Part shown: piece after piece, positions 51,810 through 60,477 of the stretch
Layout of the letters: each line of letters begins with the position of its first letter
Numbering within the stretch: position 1 is the first letter of the stretch
NCBI GenBank assembly: GCA_963703045.1
Contig: OY969782.1
Location: 1,612,001 to 1,676,000 of the forward strand
Source of the DNA: Miltoncostaea sp963703045
Lineage (GTDB): Bacteria > Actinomycetota > Thermoleophilia > Miltoncostaeales > Miltoncostaeaceae
Length of the DNA: 64,000 nucleotides
Reading direction: 5' to 3'
Position numbers and translations under genes: made by a program
Notes under the pieces: generated by a model
The model's database searches: none
Told to the model about the DNA's origin: nothing
What the model saw: only the letters and a program-made list of their open reading frames with translations

Positions 51810-52957
51810 GCACCGCGCAGAGCCCCCCCGACCTGCGCACGCTCGCGGTCGAGCTGCAGTCGCTCGGCGTCCGCACGACCCACCCCGACGCGGGCCCGGG
51901 CGCGACCCGCGCCGGCGGCGCCGGGCCCTCCGACGCGGGCTTCATCTGGATGGACGGCGCCCCCCTGACCGTGCCCGTGCACGGCGACTACGTCGCCGCG
52001 TCGCCGTACGAGCTCGTGCTCAACGGGTCGGGGCGGGCGGGCACGCTGCTGCGGGACGGCGTCGAGGTGGGGCCGGTGCGCCTGCACCCGCGGCCGAAGA
52101 TCTACGACCTCGAGACGGCCGACGGGGTGCCGTACTGGAAGATCGCGCTGATGCACCTCGACTCGCTGGCCTCGACGGTGTTCCAGCGCTGCGTCTACTG
52201 GGGCACCGACGAGCAGTGCCACTTCTGCGCCATCGGCACGTCGCTCGCGAACGGCCGCACGATCCCGGTCAAGACGCCCGCGCTGCTCGCCGAGGTGGCC
52301 GCGGCCGCGGCGCGGCTGGACGGCGCGAAGGACGTCACGCTGACGACCGGCTCCCCGAACCGGGAGGACAGGGGGGCGCCCTACATGGCGCGCTGCGCCG
52401 AGGCCATCCGCGAGTCGAGCGGCCTGCCCGTGCAGGTGCAGCTCGAGCCGCCGACCGACTTCGGCTGGTTCGGTCGCCTGAAGGGGAGCGGCGTCGAGGC
52501 CCTCGGCCTGCACCTCGAGGTCTGGGACGAGGACGTGCTCGCGCGCGTGGCGCCCGGCAAGCACGCGCAGGGGCGCGACCACTACCTCGCCGCCTGGGAG
52601 TCCGCCGTCGAGGTGTTCGGCCCCGGCCAGGTCTCGACCTACTTCATCCTCGGCCTCGGCGAGAGCGCCGAGTCGGTGATGGAGGGCTGCCGCGCCGCCA
52701 TCGACCGCGGCGTCTACCCCTTCGTCGTGCCCCTGCGGCCCGCGCCGGGGAGCATCGTGGCGAGCCGGGTGCCGCCGTCGGCCGAGTACGTGCGCGACGT
52801 GTACGAGAAGGTGGCGCCGCTGCTGGCGGAGGCCGGGATGATGAGCCAGAACGCCCGCGCCGGCTGCGTCCGCTGCCAGGCCTGCTCGGCGCTCAGCACC
52901 TTCGAGCGGGCCTTCGGCGGGGGACGCGACGGACGGCCCGCCGAGGCGACGGCCTGA
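51806..52957 (+). CDS. Radical SAM protein, MSMEG_0568/Sll0785 family
   Basis: 383 residues. The iron-sulfur site is CVYWGTDEQCHFCAIG (about residues 133-148), with a wider first gap than the classical CxxxCxxC, as in this family. Further conserved parts are TLTTGSPNRED and LHLEVWDEDVLARVAPGK. A C-terminal Cys set (GCVRCQACS) may bind another cluster. The family belongs to the nit1C cluster; its substrate is unknown. GTG start in GTGA overlap; stop shares a base with the GNAT start. Confidence 0.9.
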   Translation: MSTAQSPPDLRTLAVELQSLGVRTTHPDAGPGATRAGGAGPSDAGFIWMDGAPLTVPVHGDYVAASPYELVLNGSGRAGTLLRDGVEVGPVRLHPRPKIYDLETADGVPYWKIALMHLDSLASTVFQRCVYWGTDEQCHFCAIGTSLANGRTIPVKTPALLAEVAAAAARLDGAKDVTLTTGSPNREDRGAPYMARCAEAIRESSGLPVQVQLEPPTDFGWFGRLKGSGVEALGLHLEVWDEDVLARVAPGKHAQGRDHYLAAWESAVEVFGPGQVSTYFILGLGESAESVMEGCRAAIDRGVYPFVVPLRPAPGSIVASRVPPSAEYVRDVYEKVAPLLAEAGMMSQNARAGCVRCQACSALSTFERAFGGGRDGRPAEATA

Positions 52958-53466
52958 TGCGGGCCGGCGGCTGGACGGCGCCCCCGGACGTGCGGATCGC
53001 CGTCACCGAGGACGACCTGGCCGCCCACCACGCCGTGCGCCGATCCGTGTTCGTCGCGGAGCAGGGCATCTTCGCCGAGGACGACCGGGACGCCCGCGAC
53101 GACTCCGCGATCAAGGTGGTCGCCGCGCTGGGGGACCAGGTGGTGGGCGCGGTGCGCCTGTACCCCCTCGACGAGGCCGGCCTCTGGAAGGGCGACCGCC
53201 TGGCGGTGCTGCGCGACGCCCGCCGCGCGCGGGTCGGCGCGCCCCTCGTGCGCTTCGCCGTGGCGACGGCCGGCGCCCACGGCGGGACCCGCATGATCGC
53301 CCTCATCCAGCGCCGTAACGTCGCCTTCTTCGGCCACCTCGGGTGGAGCCCGTTCGGCGAGGAATCCGACTTCCGCGGGACGACCCACCAGGAGATGGAG
53401 ATCGCCCTGGCCGGCGCGGAGGCCGCGTTCGCCCCCGGCGGCTACGCCTGGGCGTACGGCGTGTAG
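52957..53466 (+). CDS. GNAT N-acetyltransferase, MSMEG_0567/Sll0786 family
   Basis: 169 residues with a GNAT core: HHAVRRSVFVAEQGIF, VVGAVRLYPL and ALIQRRNVAFFGHLGWSPFG. It ends at PGGYAWAYGV. The family is a fixed part of nit1C clusters and follows the radical SAM gene there, as here. Its acyl acceptor is unknown. ATG start shares one base with the upstream stop (TGATG). It is the last gene of the operon. Confidence 0.88.
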   Translation: MRAGGWTAPPDVRIAVTEDDLAAHHAVRRSVFVAEQGIFAEDDRDARDDSAIKVVAALGDQVVGAVRLYPLDEAGLWKGDRLAVLRDARRARVGAPLVRFAVATAGAHGGTRMIALIQRRNVAFFGHLGWSPFGEESDFRGTTHQEMEIALAGAEAAFAPGGYAWAYGV

Positions 53467-53589
53467 CGCGGACGGCGGCCGGCCGTCCCCCGGCGGGGGG
53501 ATCGGACCGCGCCGATTCGACCTCCGGCTCCCGATTCCGTAGTTTTGCGCCCGCGTCGCCGGCCCGATCCCGAGAGCGCCGAGGAGACA

Positions 53590-55554
53590 GTGGGACAGCA
53601 CACCCGAGCGGCCCGGCGGCGACGCCCGGCGGCGATCGTCGCGACGGCCGTCGCCGCCCTCGCGCCCGCGGGGGCCGCCGCCGCGGCGCCGGCCATCGTC
53701 GCCCCGCTCGACGTCTCGGCGCGGGGGGCGTCGGCGGACGGGCTGCGCGCGGGCATGGACGGGGACGGGGGCGTCGTCGTCGTATGGCAGGCGCGGACCG
53801 GCGCGGCGGCCTCGGTGATGGCGGCGACCCGGCCGCCGGGCGGTCCGCCGGCGGCGCCCGTCGCCATCTCGGGCCCGGGCGGATCGGCCCCGGCCCTGGC
53901 GGTCGCCTCGTCCGGCGAGGCGCTCACCGCGTGGTGGCGACCCGGCGAGGGCGGCACCGTGGTGCAGGCCTCGGGACGGGTGGCGGGGGGCGCGTTCGCA
54001 CCGGCGGTCGACCTGTCGGCTCCCGGGTCGTTCGCGCCGCAGGTCGCGCTCGCCCCCGGCGGCGGCGCGGTCGTGGCATGGCTGCGGTTCGACGGCGCCA
54101 CGACCGTGGTCGAGGCCGCGCTGCGCCCGCCGGGGGGCGCGTTCGGCGCCCCCGTCGCGCTCTCGGAGCCCGGCCGCAGCGCCTTCGCCCCGCGGGTCGC
54201 CGTACAGGGCGGTGGTCGCGTCGTGATCGCCTGGAACCGCTCGGACGGCCGGTTGACGCGGATCGAGGCCGCCGTGGGGACCCTTGCCGGTGGCCTGAGC
54301 CCCTCCGGGCCCATCTCGGCTCCCGGCGAGGATGCGTACGACCCGCAGGTCGCCCCCCTTCCGGCGGGCGGCGCCCTGATCGCGTGGACGCGCTCGGACG
54401 GGGCGGTCACCCGCACCGAGCTCGCGCGCCTCGGCGCCGACGGATCGGCGGGCCCGCCCGCGACGCTCTCGGCCCCGGGCGCCGACGCCACCCAGCCCCA
54501 GGTCGCGGTGGACGGGGCGGGCGCCGCCCTCGTGGCCTGGCGGCGCGGGCCGGCCGGGGCCGAACGCGTGCAGGTGCTCGCGCGCAGCGCCGCCGGCGCG
54601 GTCGCGGAGCCGGCCGACCTGTCGCCGTCAGGCGTGGGCGCCGCCGAACCCCGCCTCGCCCTCGACGCCGCGGGGCGTGCGGTGGTGGCCTGGCGGCGCA
54701 CCGACGGCTCGGACCCCCGGGTGCAGATCGCCACCCGCGACCCGGGCGGCGCCTTCGGCGCCCCGGTGGACGTCTCGACGCGGGGGGCGGTGATCGCCGA
54801 GCCGCGCGTCGCGCTCGACGGCGGCGGCAACGGCGTGGTGGCATGGCGTCGCGCCGACGGCGACGACGACGTCGTCCAGATGGCCGGGCTCGACGACGCG
54901 CCCCCCGTGCTGCTCGAGGTGACGGTCCCGGCCGGCGCGAACATCGGGGAGACGGTCAGGTTCGGCGTGCGGGCCCGGGACGTCTGGTCGCCGCTGGCGC
55001 CGGGGCCGACCTGGAGCTTCGGCCCCGACTCGGGCGCGCTCGGGGCGATGGTCGAGCACGCGTTCCCCGCCGCGGGTGCCTACCTCGTGCGGGTGGCGCA
55101 GGCCGACACCACCGGCCGTGTCGCCGTCGCCGAGCGCCGCGTCGAGGTCGCCGCCCCCGCGCCGGTCGTCGTGCTGCGCACCGCGCCCGCCCCCGCCCCC
55201 GCCTCGCGCGGCGTCGCGCGCACCCGCAGGCCGGTGCCGCTGCGCGTGGGGTGGCGCTGGGAGCGTGCCGGCGGCCGTGCGTGGCTGCGGGTGCGCGGCG
55301 TCACGTCGCCGGGCCTGGCCGGGCGGCGGGTGGTCGTCGACCGGCGGGCGGGCGGGCGGGCGGTCGTGCTCTGCCGGGTGCCGATCGCGCGCCGCGGCCG
55401 CATCGACGGGCGCTGCCGCGCCGATCGCCTCGCCCGCGCCGGCGTCATCACGGTGCGGGTGCGGGCCCGCGTGGGCGCCACCCGCGCGACCCGGGCGCGC
55501 GCCCTGCCCTACGTCACCCGCTCGCTGCGGATCGGCCCGGTCGCAGGCCGGTGA
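53590..55554 (+). CDS. Secreted protein with about eight 50-residue beta repeats and a PKD-like domain
   Basis: 654 residues. Signal peptide about 1-34. From about 40 to 430 come repeats each holding PxVAxxxxGxxxxAWxRxDG and ending in LSxPG; these may form a beta-propeller. Then a PKD/Ig-like unit (GENVRFGVRARD-like, WSFGPDSG, VEHAFPAAGAYLVRV) and an Arg-rich C-terminal domain with one Cys pair (LCRVPIARRGRIDGRC). Function unknown; it interrupts the nit1C genes but is not part of the known set. GTG start with GAGGAG upstream. Confidence 0.78.
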   Translation: MGQHTRAARRRRPAAIVATAVAALAPAGAAAAAPAIVAPLDVSARGASADGLRAGMDGDGGVVVVWQARTGAAASVMAATRPPGGPPAAPVAISGPGGSAPALAVASSGEALTAWWRPGEGGTVVQASGRVAGGAFAPAVDLSAPGSFAPQVALAPGGGAVVAWLRFDGATTVVEAALRPPGGAFGAPVALSEPGRSAFAPRVAVQGGGRVVIAWNRSDGRLTRIEAAVGTLAGGLSPSGPISAPGEDAYDPQVAPLPAGGALIAWTRSDGAVTRTELARLGADGSAGPPATLSAPGADATQPQVAVDGAGAALVAWRRGPAGAERVQVLARSAAGAVAEPADLSPSGVGAAEPRLALDAAGRAVVAWRRTDGSDPRVQIATRDPGGAFGAPVDVSTRGAVIAEPRVALDGGGNGVVAWRRADGDDDVVQMAGLDDAPPVLLEVTVPAGANIGETVRFGVRARDVWSPLAPGPTWSFGPDSGALGAMVEHAFPAAGAYLVRVAQADTTGRVAVAERRVEVAAPAPVVVLRTAPAPAPASRGVARTRRPVPLRVGWRWERAGGRAWLRVRGVTSPGLAGRRVVVDRRAGGRAVVLCRVPIARRGRIDGRCRADRLARAGVITVRVRARVGATRATRARALPYVTRSLRIGPVAGR

Positions 55555-56470
55555 GCGCCTCGGCGCCGAGATCCCAGACCGGCTGCTCCGCCCCGCTCGC
55601 GGCCAGACGCACCACCCCCGAGGCGTCGAGCGTGCCGATCTCGGCGGCCGTCAGCCCCCGCGCCCGGGCACGGGCGGCGAGGGCCCCCGGGTCTCCGGCC
55701 AGCAGGAAGGCGTAGGAGGGGAACGCGAGGAGCCAGCGCTCGAGCGTGGTGCCCGCCGGGACCGGCAGGGCGTCGAGGTCGAGCGCGCATCCGAGACCGC
55801 CCGCGCTCTCGCAGAACTGGAGCAGCGACCCGGCGAGGCCGGGCATCGAGACGTCGCGGGCCGCCCAGGCCTCGCCCGCCTCGGCGGCCTCGGGCAGCAG
55901 CTCCAGATCGGAGCGGGCGCGATCGCGGCGGGGGCCGCGCAGGTGGCTGAAGTGGTCGCCGTCCTCGCCCGCCACCATCTCGCCCTCCAGGCACGCCACC
56001 AGGGTGACGCGGTCGCCCGGGCGCGCGTCGCGGGCGCGCAGCGTCGCGTGGGCCCGGCCCACGCCGAAGGTGGACAGCGCCGGGGCCAGTCCCTCCTCGA
56101 TCGTGGCGTGCCCGCCCACGACCGGCACGCCGTAGAGGGCGGCGCCGGCGCGCAGCCCGCCGAGCACCGCCTCGGCCTCGGCGCGACCGCCCGCGACGAG
56201 GCAGTCGAGCAAAGCGAGCGGGCGGGCGCCGGTCGCGGCGAGGTCGTTGACCACGGTCACGACGCCCGCGACGCCGGCGGCGCCGGGCTGCGCGGCGACG
56301 AACCCGGGGCGGATCACCTCTGCCGCCATGACCAGGTGGCCCTCCCCCTCGGCGACGACCGCGGCGTCGTCGCCGTCGCCCCCCAGCACCGCGGCGACCG
56401 CGCCCAGGGAGCGTTTGCCGCGCAGCCCCGGATGGCGTCGCACGGCGTCGGCCAGAGAGGTTAGATTCAT
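55514..56470 (-). CDS. AIR-synthase-like ATP-binding protein, Sll0787 family
   Basis: 318 residues of the PurM/HypE/SelD/ThiL superfamily: GGDGDDAAVVA near residue 30 (ATP/Mg loop), VVTVVNDLAATGARPLALLDCL and a Gly-rich C-terminal domain. Sll0787-type members accompany nit1C; superfamily relatives use ATP to activate acyl or carbamoyl groups. ATG 56470 is only 3 bp from the divergent DUF1116 start; a TAGGGT box at 56480-56485 on the minus strand could be its -10. Its 3' end overlaps the secreted protein gene by 41 bp. Confidence 0.85.
   Translation of the reverse strand: MNLTSLADAVRRHPGLRGKRSLGAVAAVLGGDGDDAAVVAEGEGHLVMAAEVIRPGFVAAQPGAAGVAGVVTVVNDLAATGARPLALLDCLVAGGRAEAEAVLGGLRAGAALYGVPVVGGHATIEEGLAPALSTFGVGRAHATLRARDARPGDRVTLVACLEGEMVAGEDGDHFSHLRGPRRDRARSDLELLPEAAEAGEAWAARDVSMPGLAGSLLQFCESAGGLGCALDLDALPVPAGTTLERWLLAFPSYAFLLAGDPGALAARARARGLTAAEIGTLDASGVVRLAASGAEQPVWDLGAEALTGLRPGRSAASG
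56462..56467 (+). promoter_or_regulatory. -10 element (TAGATT) of the DUF1116 gene
   Basis: TAGATT ends 6 bases before GTG 56474. It lies within the first codons of the divergent AIR-synthase-like gene, whose own candidate -10 lies within the DUF1116 gene. Confidence 0.45.
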
Positions 56471-56473
56471 GGC

Positions 56474-57868
56474 GTGAGCACCCTACGCGTCGCCACGGCC
56501 GGGCTCGATCTGATGGCCGACGCCCTGCGGGCGCAGGACGTGGACGTGGCCGCGGTCGACTGGCGGCCCCCGGGGGGCGGCGACCCGGGGTCGGTGGCCG
56601 CGCTGCAGGCGGCCTACGGCGATGCGCGGGTCGACGAGGCCAACGCGCGCGCCGTCGCGCAGCTCCAGGACGCCCGTCCCATGATCGTGGGCGCGGGCAC
56701 GGCCGGCGAGCTGATCCCCGGGCTGGAGGGTCGCACCGTCCTGCACGCCGGGCCCCCGGTCGCGTGGGAGCGCATGTGCGCGCCCCAGCGCAACGCGGTC
56801 GTCGGCGCCTGCCTGCTCGAGGGGTGGGCCTCCACGCCGGACGACGCGGTGGCGATGGTGGCCCGCGGGGGCGTGCGCCTGGCCCCCGCGCACTCGCTCG
56901 AGGCGGCCGGCGCGATGTGCGGCGTCATCTCCCCCTCCATGGCCTGCTGGGCCGCCCGCGACGAGGTCGGCGGCGGCGTCGGCTACAGCCCCTTCAACGA
57001 CGGGCCGGGCGACGCCTTCTGGCTCGGCGTGGGCTCGCCCGAGGCGGTGCGCCGTCAGCGGCTGATGACCGAGGAGATCGCGCCCGGCATCGCGGCCGCG
57101 CTGCGCGCCGAGGGGCCGATCGACGCGTTCGCGCTCTGCGCCCAGGGCATCGCCATGGGCGACGACTGCCACATGCGGCACCAGGCGACCACGATGCTGC
57201 TGCTGCGACAGGTGCTGCCGGCGATGGCCGAGAACGCCCCCGCGTCGGTGCTGCCCACCGCGCGGCTCCTGGCCGTCAACGGTCACTTCGCCCTCACGAT
57301 GACGATCGCCGCCGCCCGCGCCGCGCTGGCCGGCATACAGGGCACGCCGGCGTCGAGCCTGGTCGTGTTCATCAGCCGCAACGGCACCGACGCGGCCGTG
57401 CAGATCGCCGGCCTGCCCGACCGCTGGTTCACCGTGCCGGCGCCGCTCGTGGGCGATCCGCTCTACCGGCCCGGGTTCTCCGACGACGACGCCGCCCCCG
57501 ACATCGGCGACTCGGCCCTCGTCGAGTGCGCCGGGCTCGGCGCGGCGGCCAGCGCCGCCAGCCCGGGCGTGGCCGCCTTCCTGGGCGGCGGGCTCGCCGA
57601 CGCCATCGAGCGCACGCGCCGCATGGGCGACATCTGCATCGCGCGCAGCGAGCGCCTGCGCATCCCCACCCTCGACGGTGAGGGGACGCCGCTCGGCGTG
57701 GACGCGCGCGCATGCGTTGACCTGGGCGAGACGCCGCTCATCAACACCGGCATCCTGCACCGCGAGCACGGCGGGCAGATCGGCGCCGGCATCGCCCGGA
57801 CCCCCATCGAGCCGATACGCGACGCGCTGGTGGCGCTCGTCGAGCACCTCGGAGACGACCGGCGGTGA
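56474..57868 (+). CDS. DUF1116 protein (AllG/YlbE-like)
   Basis: 464 residues with the DUF1116 features: VDEANARAVAQLQDARP, CAQGIAMGDDCHMRHQATTML, FISRNGTDAAVQIAG and NTGILHREHGGQIGAG. In E. coli YlbE (AllG) is the second component of oxamic transcarbamylase. Here it is separated from the FdrA-like (43255) and DUF2877 (38817) genes and sits back to back with the Sll0787-type gene. GTG start; stop overlaps the methyltransferase start (GTGA). Confidence 0.88.
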   Translation: MSTLRVATAGLDLMADALRAQDVDVAAVDWRPPGGGDPGSVAALQAAYGDARVDEANARAVAQLQDARPMIVGAGTAGELIPGLEGRTVLHAGPPVAWERMCAPQRNAVVGACLLEGWASTPDDAVAMVARGGVRLAPAHSLEAAGAMCGVISPSMACWAARDEVGGGVGYSPFNDGPGDAFWLGVGSPEAVRRQRLMTEEIAPGIAAALRAEGPIDAFALCAQGIAMGDDCHMRHQATTMLLLRQVLPAMAENAPASVLPTARLLAVNGHFALTMTIAAARAALAGIQGTPASSLVVFISRNGTDAAVQIAGLPDRWFTVPAPLVGDPLYRPGFSDDDAAPDIGDSALVECAGLGAAASAASPGVAAFLGGGLADAIERTRRMGDICIARSERLRIPTLDGEGTPLGVDARACVDLGETPLINTGILHREHGGQIGAGIARTPIEPIRDALVALVEHLGDDRR

Positions 57869-58644
57869 AGGCCGACTGGGACGCGCCGACCTACGAGCGC
57901 GTCTCGGAGCCCCAGGTCGCGTGGGGGCGGCGGGTGATCGACCGCATCGACCTGGTGGGCAACGAGGACCTGGTCGACGCCGGGTGCGGCACCGGCCGGG
58001 TCACCCGGCTGCTGGCCGAGCGCGTGCCGCGCGGCACCGTGCTGGCGCTCGACGCCTCGCCGGGCATGGTCGAGGAGGCCGGGCGGCGGCTGGCCGACCT
58101 GGCCCCCCGCGTGCGCGTGCGCATGGCCGACCTGACCGCGCTGACCCTCGACGCGCCGGTGGACGTGGTCGTCTCGACGGCGACCTTCCACTGGATCCTC
58201 GACCACGACCTGCTGTTCGCCCGCATGTTCGCCGGCCTGCGGCCGGGCGGGCGGCTGATCGCCCAGTGCGGCGGGGCGGGCAACATCGCCCGCACCCTGA
58301 GGGCGGCGGGCGCCGTCGGGGAGCGGCCGCCCTACGCCGCCGCGCTCGCGGGCATGCCGGCCGGCTGGCTGTTCGCCGACCACCACACCACGGTCGCCCG
58401 CCTCGAAGCGGCCGGGTTCGCCGGTCCGCGGGCCTGGCTCGAGGACGCGCCGGTCCACTTCCCGGACGTGGCCGCGGGCGCGGAGTTCCTCGCCACCGTC
58501 GTGCTGCGCCACCACCTCGAGCGCCTCGTGCCGGGTGCGCGCGCGCCGTTCGCGCGGGAGGTGGCCGAGCTCTGCACCCTGCCCGACGGCCGGGTGGAGG
58601 TCGACTACGTGCGGCTCAACCTCGAGGCGCGCCGCCCGGCCTGA
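57865..58644 (+). CDS. SAM-dependent methyltransferase (trans-aconitate methyltransferase-like)
   Basis: 259 residues, class I fold: VDAGCGTGRVTRLLAE SAM loop, LALDASPGM, ADLTAL and STATFHWILDHDLLFARMFAGLRPGG, a pattern common in Tam-like enzymes. It is coupled to the DUF1116 gene by a GTGA overlap, so it may methylate a carboxylate made or used in that pathway; this is inference. Ends 6 bp from the convergent rfbB. Confidence 0.85.
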   Translation: MKADWDAPTYERVSEPQVAWGRRVIDRIDLVGNEDLVDAGCGTGRVTRLLAERVPRGTVLALDASPGMVEEAGRRLADLAPRVRVRMADLTALTLDAPVDVVVSTATFHWILDHDLLFARMFAGLRPGGRLIAQCGGAGNIARTLRAAGAVGERPPYAAALAGMPAGWLFADHHTTVARLEAAGFAGPRAWLEDAPVHFPDVAAGAEFLATVVLRHHLERLVPGARAPFAREVAELCTLPDGRVEVDYVRLNLEARRPA

Positions 58645-58650
58645 CGGGCC

Positions 58651-59647
58651 TCACCGGTCGCCGTACTGCTCCTCGTAGTACTGGCGGTAGTCGCCGCTCT
58701 TGATCGGCTCCCACCAGTCGCGGTGGTCGTCGTACCACGCCACCGTCGCGGCGAGGCCGTCCTCGAAGGGCCGGGCGGGCTCCCAGCCGAGACCCCGGAG
58801 CCGGGTCGTGTCGAGGGCGTACCGCCGGTCGTGGCCGGGCCGGTCCTCGACGTGGCGCACGAGCGTCTCGTCCCTGCCCGGTCAGCTCGAGCACGCGCCG
58901 GGTGATCTCCATGTTGGGCTCCTCGTTGCCGCCACCCACGTTGTAGACCTCGCCCGCCTGCCCGCGCTCGAGGGCCGTCCAGATGCCGGTGCAGTGGTCG
59001 TCGACGTGGATCCAGTCGCGCACCTGCATGCCGTCGCCGTAGACCGGCAGCTGCTCGCCGTCGAGGGCGTTGGTGACGAACAGCGGGATCAGCTTCTCGG
59101 GGTACTGGCGGGGACCGAACGTGTTCGAGCCGCGCGTGATGACCGCGTCGAGGCCGAAGGTGCGGTGCCAGGCGAGCACCTGCAGGTCGCCGCCGGCCTT
59201 GCTGGCCGAGTAGGGGCTCGAGGGGCTGATCGGGTCGCGTCTCGCGGAACGCGCCGGACGGGATCGAGCCGTAGACCTCGTCGGTCGAGACCTGCAGGAA
59301 GCGGCCGACGCCGGCGGTCCGGGCCGCGTCGAGCAGCACGGCCGTGCCGACGACGTCGGTGCGGATGAAGTCGACCGGGTCGAGGATCGAGCGGTCGACG
59401 TGGCTCTCGGCGGCGAAGTTGACGACGGCGTCACAGCCCGCGATCGCATCGGCCACCACCGCGGCGTCGGCGATGTCGGCGTGCACGAAGCGTGTACGCC
59501 TCGTCGTCGGCGACGTCCGCGACGTTGGCGGGGTTGCCCGCGTAGGTCAGCTTGTCGAGGTTGACGACCTCGGCCCCGTGCGCCGAGCGCCAGGCGGACG
59601 AACGCGGACCCGATGAACCCGCAGCCGCCGGTGACGAGAAGCCTCAT
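58651..59647 (-). CDS. rfbB: dTDP-glucose 4,6-dehydratase, four frameshifts
   Basis: Pieces in all three frames together make a normal 330-residue RfbB/RmlB: MRLLVTGGCGFIGSAFVRLAL; EVVNLDKLTYAGN; HADIADAAVVADAI, FAAESHVDRSI, QVSTDEVYGSI; SPSSPYSASKAGGD (YxxxK), RDWIHVDDHC, NVGGGNEEPN; and a C-terminal WEPIKSGDYRQYYEEQYGDR. One extra base near each of 58873, 59238, 59492 and 59585 explains all breaks; length minus four is a multiple of three. It forms dTDP-4-keto-6-deoxyglucose. ATG start overlaps the rfbD stop. Confidence 0.88.
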
Positions 59648-60477
59648 GAGATCTCCCTGATGTAGTCGTGCAGCGCCTCGCGCCAGGGTCGCAGGCGCGG
59701 CGCGCCGGCGCGCGTCACGCGCAGCGGCGAGTAGGCGGGCCGTGGCGCCGGACGCCCGAACTCGGCGGTGGTGATGTGGCGCACCCGGCAGTCCACGCCG
59801 GCCTCGGCGAAGACGGCCTCGGCGAAGCCCGCCCACGAGACCTCGCCCCCGCCGGCCGTGTGGTAGATCCCCGGCGGGAGGGCGACGAGGTCCTCGAGGG
59901 CCGGGGCGAGGTCGCGGGTCCAGGTGGGGCAGCCGACCTGGTCGGCGACGACGGAGACCTCGTCGCGGTCGCGTCCGAGCGCCAGCATGGTGTTGACGAA
60001 GTTGCGGCCGTGGGCGCCGTAGAGCCACGCCGTCCGGGCGATGCGGACGCCCTCGGGGTGGGCCTGCGTCGCGGCGCGCTCGCCGGCCAGCTTCGTGCGC
60101 CCGTAGGCGCCGAGCGGCGCCGGGGGATCGTCCTCCGCGTAGCCGGCGGTGCCGGCGCCGTCGAAGACGTAGTCCGTGGAGGGCAGCACGACGGCGGCGC
60201 CCACCTCGCGGGCGGCGGCGGCGACGTTGCCCGAGCCGGCGGCGTTGACGGCCCGGGCGCGGTCCTCGTGCTCCTCGGCGCCGTTGACGTCGGTCCACGC
60301 GGCGAGGTGCAGCACCGCCTCCGGCCGCACCTCGGTGACGCAGGCGCGCACGGCGTCGGGGTCGGTGACGTTGACCTCCAGGTCGACCGCCGTGACCTCG
60401 TGCCGCCCCTCGAGGTGGGCGACGAGGTCCCGCCCGAGCATCCCCGAGGCGCCGGTGACGAGGACCCTCAGACTCAG
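59644..60477 (-). CDS. rfbD: dTDP-4-dehydrorhamnose reductase, CTG start
   Basis: 277 residues, SDR fold: VLVTGASGMLG at the N terminus, LAAWTDVNGAE, STDYVFDGAG and YGRTKLAGE (YxxxK). It reduces dTDP-4-keto-rhamnose in the last step of dTDP-rhamnose synthesis. No ATG, GTG or TTG precedes the Rossmann strand; CTG 60477 overlaps the rfbA stop (CTGA), and a second CTG follows two codons later. Order rfbA-rfbD-rfbB; no rfbC in the window. Confidence 0.92.
   Translation of the reverse strand: MSLRVLVTGASGMLGRDLVAHLEGRHEVTAVDLEVNVTDPDAVRACVTEVRPEAVLHLAAWTDVNGAEEHEDRARAVNAAGSGNVAAAAREVGAAVVLPSTDYVFDGAGTAGYAEDDPPAPLGAYGRTKLAGERAATQAHPEGVRIARTAWLYGAHGRNFVNTMLALGRDRDEVSVVADQVGCPTWTRDLAPALEDLVALPPGIYHTAGGGEVSWAGFAEAVFAEAGVDCRVRHITTAEFGRPAPRPAYSPLRVTRAGAPRLRPWREALHDYIREIS

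Noticed and set aside
49790..53466. A hidden nitrilase in the nit1C-like operon
   Set aside because: Both unknown and amidohydrolase genes were read for Glu-Lys-Cys nitrilase motifs; none is present, and the amidohydrolase has clear metal-site motifs instead.
53470..53488. 7-bp hairpin GGACGGC/GCCGTCC after the GNAT gene as a terminator
   Set aside because: The stem is short and such pairs are frequent by chance at this GC content; not strong enough to list.
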